A stretch of 64,000 nt of DNA from Salinisphaera sp002433465 (GTDB lineage Bacteria > Pseudomonadota > Gammaproteobacteria > Nevskiales > Salinisphaeraceae), in contig NZ_APNL01000022.1 in NCBI RefSeq assembly GCF_040361435.1, positions 1-64,000 of the forward strand, read 5' to 3'. The notes below the pieces were generated by a model. The model saw nothing but the letters and a program-made list of their open reading frames with translations. It was not told the origin of the DNA and did no database searches. A program made the position numbers and the translations under genes. Numbering within the stretch: position 1 is the stretch's first letter; each line of letters starts with the position of its first letter. Shown one piece after another: positions 15,877-24,115 of the stretch.

Positions 15877-16287
15877 ATGACGCAGAACGACACGCTTTTT
15901 TTTATCTGCGGCTCGGCGCTGTCGGGGCAACCGGATCACCACACGCTTGGTCAGGCGCGCCTTGTGAAGGCCGCCAAGACCGCGCCACACTATCGGCTGC
16001 ACGATGCGAACGAAGGATGGCATCCGGCGATTCGGCTCGCACAGGCAGATGAGCAGGGCATCGCCATTCTCGGCGAGATTTATGCCCTGAGCGATGCTCA
16101 GTTCGACACGCTGCTTGCCAGCGAGCCGCCCGATCTCGTGCAATCCACTGTCGAGATGGACAGCGGCGAGACGATCACGGCCATGCTATGCCCGCAGGCC
16201 ACGATCGACGAACATGGGTGGCCCGATATCTCGCAGCACGGGGGCTGGGCAGCGTTCAAGGCCAACGCAGATTCCACAACGCCCTGA
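15877..16287 (+). CDS. Stand-alone allophanate hydrolase C-terminal domain-like protein
   Basis: A 136-residue protein that resembles the C-terminal domain of allophanate hydrolase (AtzF/DUR1,2 type), a gamma-glutamylcyclotransferase-like fold. In allophanate hydrolase this domain finishes the reaction by decarboxylating the N-carboxycarbamate released by the amidase domain. Matching features are FFICGSALSGQP at the N-terminus, AAKTAPHYRLHD (about 35-46), GIAILGEIYALSDAQFDTLL, MDSGETITAMLC and DISQHGGWAAFKA at the end. There is no amidase domain. The ATG at 15877 is preferred because GGAAAGAGAG precedes it; an ATG at 15865 and a TTG at 15835 are in frame. It is divergent from the cyanuric acid hydrolase-like gene, which suggests a joint role. 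Confidence 0.72.
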   Translation: MTQNDTLFFICGSALSGQPDHHTLGQARLVKAAKTAPHYRLHDANEGWHPAIRLAQADEQGIAILGEIYALSDAQFDTLLASEPPDLVQSTVEMDSGETITAMLCPQATIDEHGWPDISQHGGWAAFKANADSTTP

Positions 16288-16875
16288 GAGGTCGTCTGGC
16301 ACTTGGTGTACGGGCCCCCGGCTACTGGCTGCGAACGGTGTGGATCGGTGAACAACGACCGGTTGCTTTCAACAACAGCCGTCTGTGACGACCGCGGCGT
16401 AGTACAACCATCGCCGGGTCGACGGCCCCGGTTCGCCACAACCGGCCATCTCGCGTAACAGCCAGCGGCCACGCCCTCTGCCAAGCGACGCCGCCGCGTC
16501 GACACGTCGCTCCATGTTACGCGGCGTGGGCGCCCTTGGCATTGGGTGCTTGTTGCGTCCGCCCCGGTATGTCTGTGCCCCGGTGTATGCGCGAATGCCC
16601 GCCGGGGCGTTACACCGAAAACGCAGCTCTCAGCAGTCGCGCCTGAACCCGGGACCGCAGGCGCTGCCGAGCGGATTGGGTATGTGCTTGTCGACGCACG
16701 TCGGAAAAACTGATTTGCGCGGCTCGTCGACGCCACTTCATAACTCGAAAAGCGGGGGAGACCGATAGGGCGTGACCTGCGTGCGACGCAAACGGCGTCA
16801 TCACATGTTCGCCAGGCAGCGCGCCTATACGTCTGTCATGAGTAACTAACCCGCGTGCCGTGATAGATTCGCGTG
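16288..16875. other. Intergenic, no gene recognised
   Basis: About 590 bases between the allophanate-hydrolase-C-like gene and the DUF302 gene. Open frames on both strands read as arginine- and proline-rich shadow sequence without family motifs. I see no RNA gene, repeat or clear terminator. The promoter of the DUF302 gene must lie at the right end. Confidence 0.5.
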
Positions 16876-17364
16876 ATGCGTGCAATCGTTTTTCCTGCTC
16901 GTCTGCTCTTGCTGGTGGCGCTTGCTATCGCGTCTGCCGCCGGTGCGAGCGAGCGTGCACGATACGATCGAACGGCGCCGGCGGATAAGGCGTTTGTGGA
17001 TGTCGTGCTCGATCTCGAGCAGTCGATCGGCCAGCACAATTTCGCCCTGGTCGGTCGCAACGATATCGGCGACGCCGTACGCCGCCGCGGGCATGCCCAA
17101 TTCGGCGATGCCACGATCGTGCACTTCTGCAACCTCGAATATGCGCGTCGTGTGATCGAAATCGAACCGAGCCTGATCCTGTATATGCCCTGTCGTATCG
17201 CGATCTTCGAAAACAACGAGCGTATCCATGTCGCCACGCTGTTATTGCCAACGACAACCGATTTCGATCGTTTCAATACGTTGGCCACGCAGATCAACAC
17301 TCAGCTTCGACAGATCATCGACGCTGCTGTCGCCCCCATGGTCGCCCCGGTCGATCCCGGCTGA
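16876..17364 (+). CDS. Exported DUF302-family protein
   Basis: A 162-residue protein with a signal peptide (RLLLLVALAIASAAGA, cleavage near residue 24) and a single DUF302 domain: LEQSIGQHNFALVGRNDIGDA, then a central VHFCNLEYARRVIEIEPSLILYMPCRIAIFE, the usual location of this domain's conserved strand. DUF302 proteins are of unknown function and are often exported. The ATG at 16876 is used; a GTG lies one codon earlier. It is convergent with the quinoprotein dehydrogenase operon. DUF302 proteins occur near PQQ-dependent dehydrogenases in other genomes, so a supporting role in the same periplasmic oxidation system is possible. Confidence 0.75.
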   Translation: MRAIVFPARLLLLVALAIASAAGASERARYDRTAPADKAFVDVVLDLEQSIGQHNFALVGRNDIGDAVRRRGHAQFGDATIVHFCNLEYARRVIEIEPSLILYMPCRIAIFENNERIHVATLLLPTTTDFDRFNTLATQINTQLRQIIDAAVAPMVAPVDPG

Positions 17365-17376
17365 ACCCGGCCAAGA

Positions 17377-17973
17377 TCAGCGCTGCTCGTTAAGCGCGGC
17401 CTGACGGGCGTGATAATTTGCCGGCAGGCTATGGTTGACCAGATAGAGCGCGGCGGCACGCCAGGTGCGGTCGGTATTGCCGCGCATGTCCACCGATCCC
17501 CCTGCCACGGCCTTGCCGCGCTCGACGTCGTAAAGCGTGGCATTGATATTGATGATCAGGTTGCTGACTTTCTGTACCCAGCCGGTGAGTACCAGCTCGG
17601 CGCCTGCGGCCCGGCCAAGATCGATTTCGCAGCCGTTGCATTCATACAGATAGCGATAGCTTTGCCGAGCCTGAGCGATATCCTCATTGATCGGTGCGGC
17701 ATCGACGAGGCGGAACTCTTCGCGGCCTGAAAGAGCGCGTTGCACGATCGCCTGGGTGCGCTCAAGACGGGCGACGTCGGCCGCCAGCGGGCCGTGGTTC
17801 ATTTCGCCCTGCAGGCTGGAATCGACCATGTCGAAGGGCAGCATCAACAGCGTGCGGGGCTCGCCTGCGGTGCGGGCGTCGGCCATGCCGACCCCGCATA
17901 TCGTTGCCATCAACACGGCGAACAGTGCCTGCATGGCCTGCCTGCGCGCCGTGGTAACGGCCGGCTTGCACAT
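17377..17973 (-). CDS. Exported DUF2380/DUF3280-like protein of the XoxF operon
   Basis: A 198-residue exported protein. A signal peptide (MQALFAVLMATICGVGMADA) is followed by RTLLMLPFDMVDSSLQGEM, a long helix, RQSYRYLYECNGCEIDLGRAAGAELVLTGWVQKVSNLIININATLYD, and a C-terminal segment. This pattern resembles the DUF2380/DUF3280 group that accompanies PQQ dehydrogenases; the group has no known function but its fold looks like the TolB-N/CsgG-type domain that senses or binds small partners. Two cysteines lie in ECNGCE. It is the last gene of the operon; its ATG overlaps the preceding stop by one base (TGATG). Confidence 0.65.
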   Translation of the reverse strand: MCKPAVTTARRQAMQALFAVLMATICGVGMADARTAGEPRTLLMLPFDMVDSSLQGEMNHGPLAADVARLERTQAIVQRALSGREEFRLVDAAPINEDIAQARQSYRYLYECNGCEIDLGRAAGAELVLTGWVQKVSNLIININATLYDVERGKAVAGGSVDMRGNTDRTWRAAALYLVNHSLPANYHARQAALNEQR

Positions 17974-18710
17974 CACGGCGTGTTCGGCGTGTGGCTATCA
18001 GGTGGCAGCAGCGTCATTCGGTCGAGTGTTTCGCCACGGCCGTCGCCGGCGGGCGTGCTCGCGCGCAGCTCGAGCACGCCGCCCGGCACCGCATCGGAGA
18101 GAACGAAGGTGTAATGCCGCTTGACCGCATCCGCCATCTTTTCGCGATGGCCGCGCTCGTCGGCGTAGGGTTCGAGTTCGATACGCTGCACGGCGACCTG
18201 TTCGCCGCGATAGTCGGCGATATCCTCGGTCACCGACGCTGAATCCTGCAGGGCGAACTTCACCCGCCGCTGAAAGTAGCGCCAGCTGCCGCCGGTCTGC
18301 TGGGCAAGCGTGGACACGTCGTTTTGCAGAAACATCATGATCACCGGGTTGCCGCGGGCGTTATCGACTTCCGGCATATAGCGATGACGCTCGTCGCTGA
18401 GGAAGTCGATTGCTACGTGCTTGCCGGCCTGGTCGCTGCTGTCGATGTTCAGCAATACCCTGTCGTCGTAATCTCGTTCGCTATCTTCGTGTTCACGGTG
18501 GGCAAAGGCGTAGGCGAGAGTCGCGGGCGTCTGTACGTCGTTCAGGTGATCGGTCATGAAAAGCAGCCGGTTCGCCTGCGAGAAGTCGCGCTGTTCGGAT
18601 GCGTCGCTGCCGGTCTTCGCTGCCGCCGACGCGGCCGTGCAAGCGAGCACGAGCAGCAACACCCACGAATATCGCAGCGTTCGGCCAAGGCGTGTATGCG
18701 GTTCAATCAT
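17973..18710 (-). CDS. Uncharacterised exported protein of the XoxF operon
   Basis: I do not recognise the family. The 245-residue product has a signal peptide (WVLLLVLACTAASAAA, cleavage near residue 31), then a soluble domain with many charged residues and no cysteine. Notable segments are ANRLLFMTDHLNDVQ, HREHEDSERDYDDRVLLNI and GSWRYFQRRVKFALQDSASV, ending with a strand-rich part (TFVLSDAVPGGVLELRAS). It overlaps the xoxJ-like gene upstream by eight bases and the DUF gene downstream by one, so it is firmly part of the operon. The context implies a periplasmic accessory role in alcohol oxidation, perhaps assembly or electron transfer; nothing in the sequence says which. Confidence 0.7.
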   Translation of the reverse strand: MIEPHTRLGRTLRYSWVLLLVLACTAASAAAKTGSDASEQRDFSQANRLLFMTDHLNDVQTPATLAYAFAHREHEDSERDYDDRVLLNIDSSDQAGKHVAIDFLSDERHRYMPEVDNARGNPVIMMFLQNDVSTLAQQTGGSWRYFQRRVKFALQDSASVTEDIADYRGEQVAVQRIELEPYADERGHREKMADAVKRHYTFVLSDAVPGGVLELRASTPAGDGRGETLDRMTLLPPDSHTPNTP

Positions 18711-19614
18711 CGTCGTCTTCCGGCATCTGGCGATCGACGTCGCGCAGGGGCACGCGGGGGACGCCGTAGTCGTCGAGAATTGCATCGATCGCGTCGCGGT
18801 TGTCGTCGATGAGCCCTTGCACGGTATCGAGCCAATCGTCGTTGCCGTAGCGCACGCCCATGGAGACGGGGAAATCGAACATCGGCCCGTCGTCGCGGGT
18901 GAACGGCACGACCGCGATATCGACGGTATCGATCTTCTGGGCGTAATAACCGGCGATCGGTCCCCATACCACGGCGATATCGATATCGCCGTTGACGAGG
19001 TCCTTAGCCACCATATCCGCGGGGTCGACGTCGTAACCACCGGACTGGGCGCGGTAGCTCACGATCTGACCGATCATGCCGTGCTGAATAATCCAGTCCC
19101 CCGGCGGCGAGCCGGTGAATACACCAATCCGCAAGTCGTCTCTTTGTGTCTGGGGCAGGCCGAGCAGGTCGTCCGGGCGTTCGATCGTATCCAGACCGTG
19201 GCCCTTTAGATAGGCCAGGGTATAGGTGGAGCGGTAATAGGGCCGCGTGGTCTTGCCCACTTCAAATGCGCTGCCCACGCTGATGATCAGATCGCAGGCA
19301 TAGCGATTCTCTTCGGCAATCCAGCGCTTGAGGGTATTGCGGCCGAAGCCCATCTGCTCCGGCATCCAGGTGTATTCCACCGGCACGCCGAGTTTGGCGC
19401 CGAACAAGGCGGCAATACGGTTCTCGAAGCCTTCGCCCGCTTCATTTGAAAAGGGCATGTTGCTCGGGTCGGCACAGACCCGTAGCGCTTCTGCGGCAAG
19501 GTTTTCGACGCTGCGCGTGCGCTGTGCCAGCGCCGGCATGGCCACGCCGAGCGCGAGCAGGGCGACGCCCACGTTGCGCCGTAGTCGGGGGGAGAATGGT
19601 ATGCGGGTATTCAT
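18703..19614 (-). CDS. XoxJ/MoxJ-like periplasmic binding protein
   Basis: A 303-residue protein of the quinoprotein-dehydrogenase-associated solute-binding family (MoxJ/XoxJ). XoxJ binds XoxF and is thought to help its activation or cofactor loading. A signal peptide ends at AMPALA-QR. The mature part shows LRVCADPSNMPFSN, typical of this family, then WMPEQMGFGRNTL, GVFTGSPPGDWIIQHG and DIAVVWGPIAGYYA. There is no permease or ATPase gene next to it, as expected for a chaperone-like rather than a transport role. Its ATG overlaps the stop of the SoxYZ-like gene by one base. Confidence 0.83.
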   Translation of the reverse strand: MNTRIPFSPRLRRNVGVALLALGVAMPALAQRTRSVENLAAEALRVCADPSNMPFSNEAGEGFENRIAALFGAKLGVPVEYTWMPEQMGFGRNTLKRWIAEENRYACDLIISVGSAFEVGKTTRPYYRSTYTLAYLKGHGLDTIERPDDLLGLPQTQRDDLRIGVFTGSPPGDWIIQHGMIGQIVSYRAQSGGYDVDPADMVAKDLVNGDIDIAVVWGPIAGYYAQKIDTVDIAVVPFTRDDGPMFDFPVSMGVRYGNDDWLDTVQGLIDDNRDAIDAILDDYGVPRVPLRDVDRQMPEDDDD

Positions 19615-20519
19615 CAGGTCTTTCCATCGGCGGTCGTTTGGGTCGGGGCGGCGCCGGGCTCGGCCGGCCAGGTCTGGCGAAACTCGTTGCCCTTGTTGTC
19701 ATGAACCTGCGCGCCGAGATCGCCGGCCGCGTCTCGGGCGACATCGAACTGCAGGCTCGGGTTGGCGCTTAGCGAAAAGGTCATCGTCGAATCCAGCACC
19801 AGGACGTCGCCCTTGCGCAGGGTGATGGCATCGACGAAATGGGGCGGCTCGACCAGCCGGGTGAGCTGGTCCATCTGCAGCCCCGTGATGTTCGGGTGCC
19901 GGATCATGAGCTGGCTTCGTGTTTCGTCGCTGCCGTCGACGCGTACACGGCGAAGCCGCATCTGGCCCATGTTATTGCGGGCCGCGTCCAGATCGCGGCC
20001 GATCGGGGCGGAGCAGCCACCGCTGGCTTTCACATAGCGTTTCACCATATATAGCTGGCCATCGCTGCTCTCGGCGAGCACCCGTATATAGGTATAGGAA
20101 TTCACTCGTACGCGCAGGGCGAGGGTGGCCGAACGCGCTGCGGGGCCGAACTCGAAGGCGGCCGACATCGGCACCGGATTGTTGTCGATCACGAGCCAGA
20201 GCTTCTGGATCGGCGACGCTTCGGTACCGGCGCGGTGATCGGTAATCGTGATCGGTACCACCGCCGGGTCTTCGGCACGGTAGGGGGCATCGAGCGTAAC
20301 CACGTCCTGGCCATCGGCAATCGCGCGATCGCCGAAATACTCGGCCCGCAGGCTCTTCCAGGCCGCTTCGTCCTGGTCGCGCCGTTGTACGTCCGCCACG
20401 GCCGTACTCATAAAGGCAAGCATACATAGGCCCGCGAGCCATAGCGTGGCAGTGCTCGCACGGGCGCGCGTGGGCGCGACGTCTGTATGCGCAGCGTTGT
20501 ATCCGGGCTCGATCGTCAT
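19614..20519 (-). CDS. Quinoprotein dehydrogenase-associated SoxYZ-like carrier
   Basis: A 301-residue exported protein in which SoxY-like and SoxZ-like domains are fused. In thiosulfate oxidation SoxYZ carries the sulfur substrate on a C-terminal Cys of SoxY. Here a signal segment (LWLAGLCMLAFMSTAVA) is followed by an immunoglobulin-like SoxY part, and the carrier Cys is in KASGGCSAPIG (about residue 169), then a SoxZ part with RHPNITGLQMD. Fused forms beside PQQ dehydrogenases are known as a sequence family, but their cargo is not known. The ATG at 20519 overlaps the metallohydrolase stop by four bases; a GTG two codons earlier is an alternative. Confidence 0.8.
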   Translation of the reverse strand: MTIEPGYNAAHTDVAPTRARASTATLWLAGLCMLAFMSTAVADVQRRDQDEAAWKSLRAEYFGDRAIADGQDVVTLDAPYRAEDPAVVPITITDHRAGTEASPIQKLWLVIDNNPVPMSAAFEFGPAARSATLALRVRVNSYTYIRVLAESSDGQLYMVKRYVKASGGCSAPIGRDLDAARNNMGQMRLRRVRVDGSDETRSQLMIRHPNITGLQMDQLTRLVEPPHFVDAITLRKGDVLVLDSTMTFSLSANPSLQFDVARDAAGDLGAQVHDNKGNEFRQTWPAEPGAAPTQTTADGKT

Positions 20520-21454
20520 TGCCACTCCAGTTCGGTATAGGCGGCCGTGACATTACGCACGTGATAGTCGTCGAACAGCAGCCAGCGATCACGCTCGCCG
20601 CGCGCGACGTGCCTGGTGGTATAGGCGAGGCCGTAGCCGTCATCGATCGCGCTTTGGACCTGGTCGCGGATTGCCTCCAGGTAATGCGTCTGGGGTGCCA
20701 GCATCGCGTCCAGTCCTTGCCCGGCCGGGCCGTGACCCGGCACGACATGGGCCACTTCGCGGGCCAGGGCGTCGAGCGACGCCGTTACGTCCAGCCAGCC
20801 GGACAGGCTGGCATCGATCGCCGGCACGCGGTCGACGAACAGCAGATCGCCGGTGAACAGCGTATGGCTGGCCTCGTCGAATACGGTGAGATCGTTATCG
20901 GTATGCGCATCGGCCCAGGCGGTAAGCTGCAGGGAGCGACCGCCCAGATCGAGTCGCATGCGCGAGTCGACCACGTCGTCAGGCATGACGATCCAGCCGT
21001 CGCTGACAGCCACGCCCAGCGTACGCTCTGCGCGCTTGAGATAGGTCGTACGCCGTGCGGCCAGGGCATGGGCGAAACCCGCAGCCGCGATATAACGCGC
21101 GTCGGTATCCGCGAAGGCGGCGTTGCCGAAGACGTGATCCGGGTGCATATGCGTATTGATGACGTAGCAGACCGGCGTCGACGTACGCACCTCGATCGCA
21201 CGCCTCAACGCTCGGCCAACGTATGGGCTGCCACCGGTATCGATCACGGCGACACAGTCCGCGCCGATCACGAAGCCTAGATTGGCGATATCACCGTGGT
21301 TGCGATCATCGGCCTCGGCCTGCAGGCCCGAGTGGACGAATACGCCGTCCGCGATCCGGTCCACCTCGAATGCAGGCCTCGTCTGTGCGGTCGCCGCAGC
21401 GGTACTGGCGAGCATGGCAAGACCTGCCAGGCGAATCCGCAGACACGATCGCAC
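20516..21454 (-). CDS. Quinoprotein relay system zinc metallohydrolase (SoxH-like)
   Basis: A 312-residue metallo-beta-lactamase-fold hydrolase with a signal peptide (MLASTAAATA). The metal motif is HMHPDH at residues 102-107, and further ligands follow in ADAHTDNDL, FTGDLLFVDRVP (Asp) and VPGHGP (His). This is the set of a SoxH-like zinc hydrolase as found in PQQ dehydrogenase operons. SoxH-type enzymes are expected to act on a thioester or persulfide of a carrier protein, and the next gene encodes such a carrier. The gene lies nine bases after the cytochrome c gene. Confidence 0.82.
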   Translation of the reverse strand: MRSCLRIRLAGLAMLASTAAATAQTRPAFEVDRIADGVFVHSGLQAEADDRNHGDIANLGFVIGADCVAVIDTGGSPYVGRALRRAIEVRTSTPVCYVINTHMHPDHVFGNAAFADTDARYIAAAGFAHALAARRTTYLKRAERTLGVAVSDGWIVMPDDVVDSRMRLDLGGRSLQLTAWADAHTDNDLTVFDEASHTLFTGDLLFVDRVPAIDASLSGWLDVTASLDALAREVAHVVPGHGPAGQGLDAMLAPQTHYLEAIRDQVQSAIDDGYGLAYTTRHVARGERDRWLLFDDYHVRNVTAAYTELEWQ

Positions 21455-21463
21455 GACGGCCGA

Positions 21464-22060
21464 TCAGCTCTTGTCGTCCATCGGCTTGGGCCTGCCGGCC
21501 GGCAGTTCGCCGTCGGAGCGGGCTTTGAGAAACGCCCAGATGTTCTGCACGTTGTTCATCACGTCTTCGTTGTTCGCCCAGGCCGGCATCACGCTGTACT
21601 GGCCGGTGGTCGAATCCAGTCGCGTCACGCCGCCCGCCACGGCGGCGGTGAATCGTCCCTGGTTCATGCCCTCGAGGCGTTTGACGAGACTGGGCGCGAA
21701 TGTACTGCCTTCCGCGTTCTGGGCATGACACTGCGCGCAGTGGCTGCCGAACTTTTCGTAGCCGACCATGACGTTCTTGCTGACCTTGCAGTCGCTGCCC
21801 GCACAGTCGACCTGGTAAAGCTCGCCGTCGTCGGCGGCCTGCTCGCGCGAGTGAGTCGAATCGCCCGACTTGCTCGCGCTCGTATCTGCGGCCTGCGATT
21901 CGTCTTTCTTGCTACTGTCGCCCGAATAGCCGTATTCGGCTCCCATGCTGCTGTAATCGTTCACGATCGGACCATCGTCGGCACCCACCGCGGCTGTGGC
22001 CAGTCCGAGGCCAGCCAGGGCGACGAGCGATACGACGATCGTCTGGCGATTGGGGATCAT
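21464..22060 (-). CDS. Periplasmic c-type cytochrome, likely XoxF electron acceptor
   Basis: A 198-residue exported monohaem cytochrome c. A signal peptide ends near ATAAVGA, followed by a low-complexity, serine- and aspartate-rich linker (about residues 35-75) and a cytochrome domain with CAQCH (about residue 113) and a likely axial Met in YSVMPAW. A second cysteine pair, CAGSDC, lies before the haem motif. The position directly after xoxF (108 bp) is that of XoxG/cytochrome cL, which takes electrons from the dehydrogenase; PedF-type cytochromes are similar. GAGGAGTTTTCT precedes the ATG. Confidence 0.82.
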   Translation of the reverse strand: MIPNRQTIVVSLVALAGLGLATAAVGADDGPIVNDYSSMGAEYGYSGDSSKKDESQAADTSASKSGDSTHSREQAADDGELYQVDCAGSDCKVSKNVMVGYEKFGSHCAQCHAQNAEGSTFAPSLVKRLEGMNQGRFTAAVAGGVTRLDSTTGQYSVMPAWANNEDVMNNVQNIWAFLKARSDGELPAGRPKPMDDKS

Positions 22061-22168
22061 AGAAAACTCCTCGATTGCACCTTGAGCCGCTTCGCGGCCA
22101 AGAAAAAGCCCGTATCCGTCGAGCGCCAAGCAGAACGGATACGGGCAGGTAAGGCATACCAATACGCG

Positions 22169-24115
22169 TTACTTGGACGCGACTTTTTCGCTGGTACGCG
22201 CTTTTTCGGCGACGGCGTCGGGCAGGGTGAATACGGTCAGAACACCGCCCAGCTGGGTGAAGTTCTTCAGATCCTTGTAGCCACCCACGGCCCCCAGGCC
22301 GGCGTTCGGGTCGGTCAGGCCGGCGGCCATGCCGATACCGGCCCAGCCGCCAATACCGGAGAGCACGCCGATATACTGTTTGCCGTCGTATTTCCAGGTA
22401 TTGACGTTGCCGATGATCCCCGACGGGGTCTTGAAGCTGTAAAGCTCCTCGCCGGTCTTGGCATCGATGGCCTTGAGATAGCCTTCCAGCGTGCCGTAGA
22501 ACACCACATCGCCGGCGGTGGCCAGGGCGCCGCTCCATACCGAGAAGCGCTCGGGTACCGACCACTTGATTTCGCCGGTTGTGGCATCAAAGGCGATGAA
22601 TGTGCCCATTCGCTTGCCTTCGAACTCCTTGACCGGATTGACGATATCGTTGGGGCCCGGGTACATGGCCACGGTGGAGCCCACGTACGGCTGGCCGGCG
22701 GTGTAATCTACCTTCGACGGCTCGTAGTCCATGCACACGTGGTTGGTGGGCACATAGAACAGGCCGGTCTTCGGCGAATAGGAGGCCGGCTGCTGATCCT
22801 TCGAGCCCAGCGCGGCCGGGCAGATATTGGTGACGTTCTGGTTGACCTTGCCATCGGTGGAATATTCCGACACTAGCTTCGGACGGCCCGTCTCCATATC
22901 GATTTCGCTGGCCCAGTTCACGGCCGGGTCGTATTTCTTGGCGACCAGCAGCTCGCCGTTGGTACGGTCCTGTGTATAGGCAAAGCCGTTGCGATCGAAG
23001 TGGACGACGAGCTTGCGCTGCTTGCCATCGATTTCCTGGTCCACGAGGATCTTTTCATTGACGCCGTCGTAATCCCATTCGTCGTGCGGCGTCATCTGAT
23101 AGAGCCATTTCGCCTCGCCCGTATCCGGGTCGCGGGCGAACAGGGTCATGGAATACTTGTTGTCGCCGGGCCGCTGGGTCGGATTCCAGGTACCCGGGTT
23201 GCCGGTGCCGTAGTAGAGCAGGTCGAGGTCGGGGTCATAGGTGAACCAGCCCCAGGTAGTGCCCCCGCCGATCTTCCACTGGTCGCCTTCCCAGGTCTTC
23301 AGGCTGGAATCCTTGCCGACCGGCTTCTGGGTGATCGCGTCGATGGTCTTGTCCGGGTCGATGAGCATGGTGTCATCCGGACCGGTGCTGTAGGCACGCC
23401 AGGCCAACTTGCCGTCGTCGATGTTGTAGGCGGTCAGATAACCGCGTACGCCGAATTCGCCGCCGGAAATGCCGGTGATGACCTTGTCCTTGACCACAAG
23501 CGGGGCGTTGGTAGCGGTCTGGCCCTTGCTCGGATCGCCGTTCACGCTCTTCCAGATCACCTTGCCGCTGTCGGCATCAAGCGCGACCAGCGTGGTATCG
23601 GCCTGCTGGAGAAATATCTTGCCGTCGCCATAGGCCAGCCCGCGGTTGACGGTATCGCAACACATTACCGGGATAACGCGCGGGTCCTGGACCGGTTCGT
23701 ACTTCCACTTGATGGCGTGGGTTTCCAGATCGAGCGCGAATACCTTGTTGGGGAAGGGCGTCGATATATACATCGTGTCGCCTTTGACCAGCGGCCCGCC
23801 TTCGTGCCCGCGCAGCACACCGGTCGAGAATGTCCAGGCCGGTGCAAGCTGACCGGCGTTTTCGCTGTTGATCTGATCGAGTTCGCTGTAGCGCTGGCCG
23901 TTGTACTGGCCGCTCCACATGATCCAGTTATCGGGGTTCTTCTGCATTTCGACCAGGTCGGTCGATTGCCCTTGACTGCTCTGAGTGGCCGAGCCGTTGT
24001 TGTCTTTCTCAGCCTTCTCGCCTTGGGCAAAGACGAGACCGGACCCCAGCAGCGAGGACACGGCTAGCGCAGCCGTTGCCAGGCGTAGCGTCCCTATGGC
24101 GGGTTGTAGTTTCAC
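22169..24115 (-). CDS. xoxF: PQQ-dependent lanthanide-type methanol/alcohol dehydrogenase
   Basis: A 648-residue periplasmic quinoprotein with eight-bladed propeller repeats and a signal peptide (about residues 1-30). The adjacent-cysteine disulfide is in VMCCDTVNRG (Cys152-Cys153). Metal and catalytic residues can be placed: Glu220 in GGEFGVRG, Asn306 in GTGNPGTW and catalytic Asp348 in HDEWDYDGVN. Asp350, two residues after the catalytic Asp, is the mark of lanthanide-dependent XoxF enzymes; calcium-dependent MxaF has a small residue there. XoxF oxidises methanol, other primary alcohols and formaldehyde and passes electrons to a cytochrome. Translation starts at GTG with GGAGGAG upstream. 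A linker of about 25 residues after the signal peptide is unusually rich in Gln, Ser, Lys and Glu. Confidence 0.93.
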   Translation of the reverse strand: MKLQPAIGTLRLATAALAVSSLLGSGLVFAQGEKAEKDNNGSATQSSQGQSTDLVEMQKNPDNWIMWSGQYNGQRYSELDQINSENAGQLAPAWTFSTGVLRGHEGGPLVKGDTMYISTPFPNKVFALDLETHAIKWKYEPVQDPRVIPVMCCDTVNRGLAYGDGKIFLQQADTTLVALDADSGKVIWKSVNGDPSKGQTATNAPLVVKDKVITGISGGEFGVRGYLTAYNIDDGKLAWRAYSTGPDDTMLIDPDKTIDAITQKPVGKDSSLKTWEGDQWKIGGGTTWGWFTYDPDLDLLYYGTGNPGTWNPTQRPGDNKYSMTLFARDPDTGEAKWLYQMTPHDEWDYDGVNEKILVDQEIDGKQRKLVVHFDRNGFAYTQDRTNGELLVAKKYDPAVNWASEIDMETGRPKLVSEYSTDGKVNQNVTNICPAALGSKDQQPASYSPKTGLFYVPTNHVCMDYEPSKVDYTAGQPYVGSTVAMYPGPNDIVNPVKEFEGKRMGTFIAFDATTGEIKWSVPERFSVWSGALATAGDVVFYGTLEGYLKAIDAKTGEELYSFKTPSGIIGNVNTWKYDGKQYIGVLSGIGGWAGIGMAAGLTDPNAGLGAVGGYKDLKNFTQLGGVLTVFTLPDAVAEKARTSEKVASK

